Assembly (NCBI GenBank): GCA_030015575.1
Contig: JASDDO010000006.1
Span: 105,392,045-105,456,044 of the forward strand
Source of the DNA: Agapanthus africanus
Taxonomy: Eukaryota > Streptophyta > Magnoliopsida > Asparagales > Amaryllidaceae
Direction: 5' to 3'
Length of the DNA stretch: 64,000 nucleotides
The notes beneath the pieces are model-generated. The model had not been told where the DNA came from. It saw only the letters and a program-made list of their open reading frames with translations, and did no database searches. Position numbers and translations under genes: made by a program. This document shows positions 1 to 9,483 of the stretch, piece by piece. Every line of letters starts with the position of its first letter. Position 1 is the first letter of the stretch.

Positions 1-2956
1 AGCCCGTTTGTAAAACTATTGTGTTCGAGAAATAGCTTTAGTGAGTGGATCCGCCTGGAAGTTTCTTTCTATATCTCTCTAAAACTCAAGTTCGCGGAGA
101 AAGCCATCTCCAGAATCGAGTAATACCTGTCTTAGAATATGTCTGGATATCTGATGGGACCTAGTTCATAAATGAACTCCAAATCCAAACTTCTTAGACT
201 GTATCGATCACTGAACCTAATCAGTATCCGGCACCATGCCACCCACAGTATCCTCTTGGACCACCTATCCACAATACTGTCCCTCTTTGTCAGAGGGAAA
301 AACTATAACTCTGACAATCACTCTGTCAACCATGTCACCTTTGAAGCTTGGAATGATAACCGTCTCCCGAAGGAGGCTGCCGTCATCAAATCCGTAGAAC
401 ATGTACTTATGTTCTAAAACTGCTTCCTTATGTTTCTCCAGGATTGGATTAATACAAACTTATTGCATCTAGTGCAAAACCAACATTTGGTGTGTTACTT
501 GACATCTCACGATTGACTCAATTGCCTAAGCAAGTGATCTGCCAATCATGCACATCCCTCTACCCTTTAGTCTGTACGACACCTTTAGAGAGGGTGACTC
601 CATCACCTGCAGGTACACCACCATGCTAGGAGTCAACTATTCCAAAAACCATTAGAATATCTGTCAAAGTACCCACATTGGGAAACTACCCAAATCCAGA
701 TCTAAAACTATAGATCTAGAAACCAGAATGTCAAATATTATATCCATATCCTGTCTGGAGAAACAACTGTGTGACGACCACAGTACAACCGATCGTAGTA
801 TAGGAATTTTACTTCCCACTCTGTGTATGTCATCCAGATACCTTGACATCACACCCTACTACCTTCTTAACTGATCCATCCCCTATTCTGATTGAAGTCA
901 AACCCATGACTGTCACATCAAAATTAGATGATCTATCTCCGCTATAACTGCTCTAGTCTATAAATAGACATAAGCATCTTGCCCACTATGCTTCCGTTGC
1001 TCCCACTGACTACGACAACCCTCCTACCGGGTCTCATATCCTGGAACAACAGTAGTGTCAAGTCTGGGTAGATAAGAACCTCCCTGTCACCGTCCTTGAG
1101 GCTACCGAAGTACCTCTAGGGCGTCTGAGGTTACCTACCAAATCTGCGGAGTGGCTATTGGAATGTCAAACCTGATTGAATGTATAGGTCCTATTAAATT
1201 TTCCGTAATCGTTCGCGGTTCTGGAATCACTTCCAGTTCTACCATACTCCCACTACTGTTTTCTGAAAAAGATCCATTTTTACTAAAACTGTGGCGAGTC
1301 AAGAACAATATCACTATTGATCTTCCAAATGGTAGAATATCAACCCTCGTCATAGCCAGGGTCAACCCACAAACAGCCATTACAGAAACGTGCCCTGAGT
1401 TATCCAGAGTCTGGTTTTAAGCATAAGCTGGACAAGTCCCCGTACCTTAATATCTTTTAAGGTACGATCTATTCTATATCCAATATAGAAACTTTGGCAC
1501 TTATTTAATTGGAACCAGATTCAAATCATGCAGCTGTCTCCAGTGCATAATATCTTAATGGAAAGAGGCTAATCAGCATTGCTCAACTTAGGAATCCATC
1601 CAATTATGAGTAACCTGAAAGAGAAACACGTTTCTCAAAACCATCACTATCATCTGAATACCAATCACAAGAATCTACATCTTCGATCTCTTTGAAGAAT
1701 CTCGATACTTGTGATACCTGGTTCTCTACTTTATTCTTATACCCACAACTTCTCAAAACTTAGACCTTGTATTTCTACGAAACACTTGTCTAAATATTAG
1801 AGAAGTTATAAGTAAACAGAACATAGTACGAGGACCTACCCCTTTGTCCTGATGGACACTGGACAACATACAATACTCTGTATAAGTCCGCTGAGTTAAA
1901 CAACTCAAAACCTGTGCGTCGTAGGTTGAAAACTGTACCCTGGCGATTTCCTCAAATATCACCAATTACAACGAATTCCGATATAATGAGGATGATCACC
2001 TAATTCCCAATATCTTACTCCCACTCATCATCTGTAAAACCATACAGATATGAGAATGAAACCTGGTAAATACATACCCTTGGAGTAAGTGTCTAATCGG
2101 GAAAACAGTTTTTCCTTAACAATGCACTGAAACATGAAAATGTTTCGTAGGGGTATCCTGGTATTCATAGCAATGCCTCTTCCATAATCCAATTCATGAC
2201 TTAAACCGTATATTTTATTGCCATCTCTCCAAATCCCTTTATTTGTCTTTAGTCGTTACCTTCTGTACACCATCGTTAGGCTAAATGGTTTTCTTCCTTC
2301 CCTACCGTTCGGCACCAGCCTATGGTTTGGAAGAAGACTATCCAGTAAGCATAATAGGTGTACCCTCCTAAACCAAGGAGTACTCGCAACTGAGAGAAGG
2401 TGATGATAAAAGACAACTGAATAATACCTTATTCTTTTAAAAGTGAAATAGGAGTGGCGATGAAGTACGCGGTTTTGGTCGTGAATGATATCAGTCGCAA
2501 TTTACTTTGCCCTCTTTCTAATCCCTTTATTTTGTCTTTACATATTACCTTCTGCACACCCTACTTAGGCTAATTGGTTTTCTTCATTCCCTACCTTTCG
2601 GCACCAGCCTATGGTTTGGAATAAGACTATCCAATAAGCGTAATAGGTGTACTCTCCTAAACCAAGGAGCCCTCGCAACCTGAGAGAAGGTGATAATAAA
2701 AGACAACTGAATAAACCAATTCTATTTCTCCTGAACCTGGATCCATCCTCGAAGAAGTCCCTTCGAGTTCGTATATAACCATACGATGGATCTATCCAAT
2801 GGAAGTGGATATCCGTAGTAATACGGGTGTTCTGAGAAATGCAAAGGGTAAAAGAAGGAGTGGCAATGACTTATGCAACTCAGACAATCCAAAAGCCAGT
2901 ATTTTAAGAAGGTTCGGTCAACCTGGTCACTGAGTCATAGTCTAGGGTCGGTCAAA
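1..2956 (-). pseudogene. Element E decayed pol (RNase H, RT, integrase remnants)
   Basis: Read on the minus strand, this region is collinear with the pol of element F but has no open frame longer than about 60 codons in sense. The clearest anchor is 852-664, where the translation keeps YLDDIHRVG, then PILRSV, aligned to YVDDILLIG, then PMLQSV, of F's reverse transcriptase. The stretch 130-170 matches the RNase H C-terminal region of F and D. The expected start context GCAGCGACC (minus strand, ending near 2957) is followed by TTTGACC where F and D have an ATG, so the start codon is lost. It cannot make a working polyprotein. I call it a pol relic with good confidence; the gag part is not recognisable. 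Confidence 0.75.
2215..2745 (-). repeat. Imperfect tandem duplication (~290-bp unit) at the gag/pol 5' end of element E
   Basis: Two tandem copies begin near 2218 and 2508. Both contain the run CTTTATTT(T)GTCTTTA, then ACCTTCTG(T/C)ACACC, TTCGGCACCAGCCTATGG and ACTCGCAAC(C)TGAGAGAAGG. The same duplication occurs in A, B and C, so it existed in their common ancestor. Confidence 0.75.
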
Positions 2957-3263
2957 GGTCGCTGCCAAAGAGAGAGAGAGAAAAGAAACACCTGCGTGCA
3001 CTCTAACCTAGATCAGAATGGTCATCACTTTATCTAATCCGGAAACCTCCCACTGTCCTGTCAAATTCTCCTCCAAACCTAAAGAAGAATCAATCGGAAT
3101 CACCCGAAGAGTAAACCAACTCATCAGTGGGAATCGGGATCCAACTCTCATCGTATGATAACGTGACGGAATCCACTCGCGTTATCACACTCCAGAAGGT
3201 ATGCGCATGCCTAGCAAGTTTCAGTTTCTTTAGAAACTCCCGATATGATTTTTGCCCCATGTT

Positions 3264-3473
3264 CTTATGACCTTGGCGAAAGTCAACAAATCATAAGTCA
3301 CATGTCAAGTTCTGCCCGTAATTATCATGTTACTTTGAATCCACCCGTACATACCCTTGACGAAAGCCAACAAGATAATACGACTGTCCCAAACCAACAC
3401 ATCTATCTATGCAACAAATGAATACCCCAGCAACTACCAAACACTATGCCTTGACGAAAGCCAACAAACATAG
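3264..3473 (-). other. Three-hairpin leader cassette, element E (loop type CGAAAG)
   Basis: On the + strand, hairpin 1 is CTTATGA (3264-3270), a 20-nt core, then TCATAAG (3291-3297). Hairpin 2 lies around 3347-3383. Hairpin 3 is CTATG (3444-3448), core, CATAG (3469-3473). All three cores read CCTTGRCGAAAGYCAACAA(A/G). Within the core TTGRC and GYCAA can also pair around GAAA. Stems differ between hairpins while cores agree. Confidence 0.75.
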
Positions 3474-3599
3474 CTTGAATATTACTGACCATCCATAAGA
3501 AACGACGGAGGGCTACGGCTGGTTTTTGGCGAAAAACCTTTAACGTAATGAACTTGATCTCGTTGAAGGAACCTGATAGCTTTTTAAAATATAGTGGCG

Positions 3600-3840
3600 A
3601 AAACCTTTTGCTAAAGAGGTCATCCCGGTAAAGGGATCTCGGCTCTTTCCTCGTGGAATGAGGTGCAGGATATTCCACTGAATACCGCTATGCAAAGCAA
3701 CATGTAATCGACTATAGTGATGTTATTACACTGACGCAAACTTCTGCCCAAAGGGTCAGTCCCGGTGAAGGGATATCAGCCCTTGCCCCGTCGAATGAGG
3801 TGCAGGATATTCCACTGAATACCGCTATGCATAACAAAAG
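3600..3840 (-). repeat. Two-copy ~138-bp leader module, element E
   Basis: Copies at about 3600-3702 and 3739-3840 share TCCCGGT(A/G)AAGGGAT, then GGAATGAGGTGCAGGATATT or a close form, then CACTGAATACCGCTATGCA. The same pair is found in A, B, C and F leaders; D lacks it. Confidence 0.8.
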
Positions 3841-5006
3841 GAAACGTCTTTGTAACAACACTTTTTAAATTTGTTCCAACAACATCAAACAGGTTTGTTA
3901 TACTTTGCATTGATCAGAATCAACGCAGTCCCATCATTCGATCACACCAGAAAAGAACGAAAATAAAATGTATGTATATGCCATCCGCATTCGTCACTGG
4001 GTCCCGTCATCACTCGTTAGGTTACTTAACTAAAGACAGAGCGGGGGCTGGACTAGCGCGGGTGTAAAACATATACAACATCTAATAGTATATAAACCAA
4101 TATACAATAATCGCTCCAGGCGTGATAATATGCAACATTACAGAAAAGTAATAAGCATCACAGAACAATACAGATATCTGGGATCCCCGAGTTTCACAGA
4201 GCCGCTGCTGAAACTCGAAGTTCCCCTGTCGTGTGGATAGCCTGTGCAATGAAACCTAGACCCCTACGGGCGCGGCAAGTTACCCGCCAAAACCTGAAGC
4301 GAGGCAGCCCCCTACAACATAGTGAATGGACCACCCAGCACTCCACGGAATCCGATAATCTTGGGCACCCCTCCTTGGGTCAACCTGTACCCCCTACGAG
4401 TGCGGCGAATAGTCTGCCAATTCTAGAGTGGGACCCCTCTGCCTCTCAAAGCCATGAGATGCGGACCCGTTGCCCTCCCGAACCCGGCTATCCGTGCACT
4501 CCGTTGCGGGGCAGAACCTAGTACAGTAATGAAAAATAGTACAATAGGTACATCGACCGCAACCTGGTCGTGCCCCAAAAAGAATATTATACAACAGGCA
4601 GTGACGGCAGTCCACAAGTTGGACGCTCGCCCCGCAATATCAAATGTACAAATAAACTCAAACTGTACTACCATTGCACACTGCTATCCACCACGACAAA
4701 TCCGCAACATCACAGCACAACACAGAACATCAACGCGAATGTCACGTTCGCAAACCCGTCTAAAAGAACTATAGCAATCAGGCGCGGTTTACCGATCAAA
4801 TGACATTCCCGGTCGGAGATATAATGTAAGTACTGTAAACTAACGTGTTTAAATTTCGATCGACCAAAGACCAAATATCAAAAAGTGGGCCCCACGACTT
4901 ACTGGTGAACAGTAACAAAATCTGGGCCAAAACGATATTTACCAAAAACCACAAAATCCATCAGAGAACCCACTGTGAAAATTTGGAGACACGACTTCAC
5001 TGTATG

Positions 5007-5053
5007 GCCGCGGATGCGCGGTCAAACCATAGGTTTGACCGCGTTTCCGCGGC
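5007..5053 (-). other. GC-rich leader hairpin, element E
   Basis: A 47-nt near-perfect inverted repeat: GCCGCGGA and CGCGGTCAAACC pair with GGTTTGACCGCG and TCCGCGGC around an ATA loop, with one 2-nt internal mismatch. It lies about 210-260 nt downstream of the 5' LTR, the same place as the equivalent hairpins in A, B, C, D, F and H. Confidence 0.85.
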
Positions 5054-5250
5054 TACATTATCGAATTGCCCGCCCAAATTTCTACGTGGTTCTTAGAAAA
5101 GCCTGCACAGATTTTTAAGACATGTAGAATTAATTTTTGAGACCGTTTAAAAACAACAGAAACTGTCAGGATAGAAATTTGTGTTTTTCGATTTTCGGTT
5201 CGATCGACGTTTTGAACGCGTTAGCATAAGTTAGCATAGCAAAATGGTGA

Positions 5251-5263
5251 GGCTCTGATACCA
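5251..5263 (-). other. Primer-binding site (initiator Met tRNA), element E
   Basis: The minus strand reads TGGTATCAGAGCC, complementary to the 3' end of plant initiator-Met tRNA, one nucleotide inside the LTR. Confidence 0.9.
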
Positions 5264-5264
5264 C

Positions 5265-7384
5265 TGTAAGTCTACGCTAGCGCCCCGGCAATCTACAGAC
5301 GCCAAAATGCGGAACAAAAACTTTTTAACTGGCGCTATCGTATACTTTAACACGGATCTTCCATTATTGCTAAACTAACAAACTGTAAAGAGTGTAGAAA
5401 GGTTATACCGAACGATCCGAGTCCTTCGTTCTTCAACCATCATCCCACGCTCCGTTGCGGCTGCTCCGATCTCGTTGATCTCCGATCTCCTCGTTGCGGT
5501 GGCACCACATGATCGGTTCTTTAAACGGGCTCCCGCCTCTGACTCGAGGCAACTCGATCGTCAAGTTTGCTAAAAGAGACGACCAAGAATGACGTAGAGA
5601 ATGAGTAGATGAGTTTGTCTCACTTCGTCCAAATCCGTGGACGATCGGTTAATGAAGTTGCCGAGGGAATTGGGTGATGGAATGAAATGAACTGTAAAAT
5701 TCCATGCACCCCAAATACTATCATATCTTTTCAACAAATGAATCAAGTAACCAAAAGAGAGAGGGGAGGGGCCTTTCTTATAAAGAGAAGGAGGAGGGTG
5801 AGTGTAGGAGGGAAGTGGTGACCATAAGAGAATAAATATCAAAGCTTCTCACTCAAAATATCCTTAGCTAAACAAAACATGATTAATTCAAATGGTGATT
5901 CATTAACCTAGTCACCATTGCATTAATGGCTCCATTAAAGCACTAATGACTCACTAGCCTCATCACCACTTCTAGAAGCTTCTAGAATGATGACTCACCT
6001 CAACTGAAGAAAAGATAAATCCGTCTTTAACCGAATGTGAAAAGACGCCTGATAGAAAACTGGAAACTGGCAACATCCAAAAGTTATCCTGAAACGACTT
6101 TCAGGATAACCCCGAAACTGTATAAATATACCCGCATTTGTATTACGACCGAATACAAATGCAACTGAGACAAAGATATTATACCTACTCAATATAATAA
6201 TCGGATCCGGCTTAAACCAAAGCCGACCAGTATCATCTGCCCGAAAAGTGACACGTGCGTAAACGCACGTGCATTTTCCGAACCTTGCCATAAAACCATA
6301 CGGCCTCTACAACGTTTCGCCCGAACTTGGGAAACTGTCTGTAGGGGACTCTAATGACTCGTCAGTACCCTGGCAGTAGGTTTAACCACAAACCGTCAGC
6401 GGCACTAGCAATGCGTAACGGCTGCCCATGGACTGACCTCAAGGGATGCCGATGAGCGCACTCATCCGGAAAACCCTACTGAGCCTAACAGTGACAATGT
6501 ATATACAGTCCGGTCCGTTCGTCTATGAGTATCGCATATCCACCTAGGGGGCTAGTAACGTCAGACCCCCAAGAGCAGTATAAGTCGTGTCGGAGTGAAG
6601 CCCAATAACACCCTGAGATACTACTGGAGTACCTACGAGTAAATCTCCTGCCACGGCCGTGGGCTTTGTGTAATGGCTCTCCTAGACACAGCACGATCTC
6701 GCCCCCAATACCGGGAGAGACGAATCCCCTGCCGATCCGCTCACGTGCCTCCATATGGCTCGGGACTGTACCCAAAAACTACCTGTTTGCACGACTCCTT
6801 TGAGCCGTGGTAAGGTAGAAATCAAAGCACAGTGGGAACTCACACGAGACAAATGACGACCTCAGGTCGATGAACTAACCTGTACACATGTCACCAGGGA
6901 ACTGCTATCTGACGGTAGATATAATACTAACTAGCAGATTCCCGGCGAGTCCTGTCCGGTGTACTCATAACCCAATGAGCACCTGTATACATCTTAGGTG
7001 ATCCAACTGACACCAGTGGCTTGTGAGACCGGCCACCGCCCCTCGTCGGGGTCTCGACTGTACACACTAGTCTACTCCGGAGTATCGATGCCCTGTCTCG
7101 AAACTCCCACGACTAGGGACCACAATTAAGGATATGCGTATAAACCACCCAACTCTCATGTATATGATCGCCATCATACTGTTGGTGGTAAAGCAAGATC
7201 CTAAGGGCTCTATCAAAGTGTAACATGTAATTAGTCACCTGATCATGTACACGACTGATAAAGGCAAACCAGATAGCATACTATCATCTTGAGTAAGACT
7301 GTCCTACCGGTATAGGTCCTCCGCAACCATTGCAATCACGTACCTGTGATCCAATAATTGACTCTGAGGGCACTATCTCCAACA
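5265..7384 (-). repeat. Element E 5' LTR (2120 bp)
   Basis: On the + strand it starts TGTAAGTCTACGC and ends CACTATCTCCAACA, giving an LTR that in sense starts TGTTGGAGATAGTGCCCTC and ends in CA. It is the same family as the LTRs of A and C. It contains a run of four perfect or near-perfect hairpins at 6083-6271, one with two G-box (CACGTG) cores. Confidence 0.92.
6083..6271 (-). promoter_or_regulatory. Hairpin array with G-box palindrome in element E LTR
   Basis: Four inverted repeats follow one another: GTTATCCTGAAA/TTTCAGGATAAC around CGAC (6083-6110); GCATTTGTATT/AATACAAATGC around 7 nt (6134-6162); GGCTT/AAGCC (6209-6224); CACGTGCGT/ACGCACGTG (6252-6271). The last holds two CACGTG G-boxes, known bHLH/bZIP sites in plants. 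A promoter role is inference. Confidence 0.6.
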
Positions 7385-7413
7385 GTTCGTGGGGTGCGTG
7401 ACATGGACTTGCA
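7385..7413 (+). repeat. Last 29 bp of element D 5' LTR
   Basis: It matches the last 29 bp of the 3' LTR at 15163-15191 with about two differences and is followed by GTGGTATCAGAGCC. The rest was separated by the insertion of E. Confidence 0.85.
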
Positions 7414-7414
7414 G

Positions 7415-7427
7415 TGGTATCAGAGCC
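7415..7427 (+). other. Primer-binding site, element D
   Basis: TGGTATCAGAGCC, complementary to initiator-Met tRNA, one nucleotide after the LTR end. Confidence 0.9.
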
Positions 7428-7617
7428 AACTAAACCATTACTAACTTGTAGCAACTGATTAGAAGTTCGATCGACGAAAAATACGAAAAACGAAAAACCA
7501 AAACCCTAAGTTTCTGTTAATTTTAAAACTGTCAGAATTTTTTTTTTACATACCTTAAAATTCACAGCAGGGAAATTGATGAATACTTGGAAAATACGAG
7601 CCAGTTACTCGGCAAAA

Positions 7618-7678
7618 CGGCCGTGGATCCGCGACAATAGAGTGCTTCTGCCGCGGATCTGCCGCCGAGTCAACGCCG
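7618..7678 (+). other. GC-rich leader hairpin, element D (decayed)
   Basis: GTGGATCCGCG pairs imperfectly with CCGCGGATCTGCCGC; the apex is degenerate. It is 204-264 nt after the LTR, as in the other elements. Confidence 0.5.
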
Positions 7679-8775
7679 AGTTGACTCAGTGTTTCACAGT
7701 AATTCATAATATTTGGGTTTTTTTCTTCCTGTATGTTCTATTTCTACCCAGGTTACTTCAGTATAGGTTTGCTTTTGGGGTAGACACGGAATTTGGTATT
7801 CGATTGATGTTCTAAGATATTTGCTAATTGGGTCTTTATCTGTAATGTTTAATGTATTCGTAAACCTCCGCTAACTGCTAGTATGTCGGTTGGCAGGGGG
7901 TTGCACTTTTCTGAAATGTTTACTGTTTGTGTATATGAACTGTGTTGGACTGTTGTGATGATTAGCCGGGGTTTGTGATGGGTTTTCATTCATTCAATGT
8001 AAATGTAATATGATGAAATATTCTTTTACGGGGCACATCCAGGTTGCGGTTGTAGCCACCGTTGTATTATTTATTTTTACTGTTTTTGCTCCTAGGATAG
8101 ACCCAAGGCGGGGTACACAAAATACCGGGTACTTTGAAGTGTTTAGTGGCCTACTCACTTTGTTGAGGGAGACCGCTTCACTTCGGGTACTTGGCGGGTA
8201 GTTTGCCGTACCCGTAGGGGTCTAGGGTGGGGTAATGGCTATTCATCACAACTGTGTAATCCGTCTTTTATTGCAGGCTCAAAGCAAATGCGGATTGCTA
8301 ATAAATCCAATAAAGTTCATCTGTGATCTGGAATGCTTATTATTGCGTCTGACGAATGTACAATATCTATATATGATAGCTATTTGACGTCACTTATGTT
8401 TTACACCCGCGCTAGCCCATCCCCCGCTCTGTCGTTAGTTAAGTAACCTAACGGGTGATGACGGGACCCCGTGGCGAATGCGGATGACATAGGAGGACGT
8501 GGTATTTTCGTTGTTTTCTGCAATGATAGGATATATGATGGGACGCATTATTATAACGCAAAGAAAATAAACTAAAGTTTAATCGTTGGAAAAAATTTAA
8601 AAGAAACCACTCGGTTATTTTAAAAGATCAGAATTTTTAAAATTACGGAGCTGTAACCATTCCATTTAAAAAGTATCAGGTTCCTTCGATTATATCAAGT
8701 TCACTACGTTCACGGTTTTGCCAAAACCATTCGTAGACCTCTGTCATTTCTTATGGATGGTCAGTAGTATTCAAG

Positions 8776-8986
8776 CTATGTTTGTTGGCTTTCGTCAAGG
8801 CATAGTGTTTGGTAGCTGCTGGGGTATTCATTTGTTGCATATATAGATGTGTTGGTTTGGGACAGTCGTATTACCTTGTTGGCTTTCGTCAAGGGTATGT
8901 GCGGGTGGGTTCAAATTAACTAAGACAATGATGGGAAGAACATGACATGTGACTTATGATTTGTTGGCTTTCGTCAAGGTCATAAG
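8776..8986 (+). other. Three-hairpin leader cassette, element D (loop type CGAAAG)
   Basis: In sense order: CTATG (8776-8780) + core + CATAG (8801-8805); the middle hairpin around 8868-8898; CTTATGA (8953-8959) + core + TCATAAG (8980-8986). All three cores contain the identical 18-mer TTGTTGGCTTTCGTCAAGG minus its last base. Stems differ between hairpins. Confidence 0.78.
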
Positions 8987-9483
8987 AGCATGGGGCAAAA
9001 ATCCACATCGGGAATTTCAAAAGAAACTGAAATTTGCAGAGAGAGCATACCATTTTGGAGTTTGATGAATGTTGGTAGGATACCTTCAACATTATCATAC
9101 GATGATATTTTGGATCCCGATCCTACTGTGAGTACAAGCTACTTATCAGGAGATTCATCACTTAACGATCAATGCTATAAACTAAGTAGGTGCCTAGAAA
9201 GGTGTCAGCGGAGTTACGCCCCCAGAGAAAAGAGGTTATTTAATTAAGGAACTTCTCGAAAGCGTTGGAAAACCTCCCTCGAAGTATCGACAATGACCTG
9301 GCTGAACGGTTAAGCAAGAATTGTATGGTGAGAATAGTCCTGGCTAATTCTTCTTTTATGGTTTGAGGAGGGATTCGAGAAACAGTGGGAGCCATCCTGT
9401 TTAGATAAATTAAACCACTCTAAACTTGCAAGAGCATCATGCTAATAGTATTTTCTTCTCTCTCTTAAAATTGCAGCGACCAT

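Larger units (their letters stand above)
2957..5264 (-). other. Element E untranslated leader (5' UTR)
   Basis: This is 2.3 kb between the primer-binding site and the former gag start. It has no convincing ORF; small ORFs here are not shared with F or D. It contains, in RNA order from the LTR, a GC-rich hairpin (5007-5053), a two-copy module (3600-3840), a short GGTTTTT/AAAAACC hairpin (3521-3538) and a three-hairpin cassette (3264-3473). The end of the leader reads pyrimidine tract + GGCAG, like a splice acceptor, just before the lost start codon. Confidence 0.7.
1..7384 (-). mobile_element. Element E: non-autonomous Angela-like Copia retrotransposon, 3' end outside the window
   Basis: This is a minus-strand Ty1/Copia element. 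Its 5' LTR is at 5265-7384, with the primer-binding site just inside. Base 1 corresponds to base 18709 of element A, about 95 nt inside A's 3' LTR, so E's 3' LTR must lie just left of the window. Beyond 7384 the sequence is the last 29 nt of the 5' LTR of element D, so E is inserted in D's LTR. The right target-site copy would be GTTCG at 7385-7389; the left copy is not visible. The internal region carries no long sense ORF. The assignment to Copia rests on collinearity with elements D and F. Confidence 0.85.
7428..9481 (+). other. Element D untranslated leader
   Basis: No convincing gene is seen. It holds a decayed GC-rich hairpin (7618-7678), the conserved block with TAGTTAAGTAACCTAACGGG (about 8434-8453), a GGTTTT/AAAACC hairpin (8714-8728), and the three-hairpin cassette (8776-8986). 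The duplicated module of the other leaders is absent. It ends TTTTCTTCTCTCTC..TTGCAG|CGACCATG, which resembles a splice acceptor, with CTAAT upstream as a possible branch site. Confidence 0.7.

Noticed and set aside
172-417. Plus-strand ORF of about 81 codons found in E, A (18880-19128) and B (26852-27094)
   Set aside because: It is antisense to the RNase H part of the decayed pol, and its conservation is explained by the recent relationship of the copies.
1151-1420. Plus-strand ORF of 89 codons shared by E and A (19861-20130)
   Set aside because: Antisense to the integrase-RT junction of the same relic; B has several indels here and no equivalent ORF.
3264-3473. Possible CRISPR-like repeat-spacer array
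   Set aside because: Only three repeats, each with its own inverted flanks, in a eukaryotic retroelement leader. The repeats are hairpin cores and there are no cas genes.
4231-4803. Cluster of ORFs of 73-106 codons on both strands in the E leader
   Set aside because: Overlapping open frames in a GC-richer patch; the frames are altered in A, B and C, and nothing resembles a known protein.
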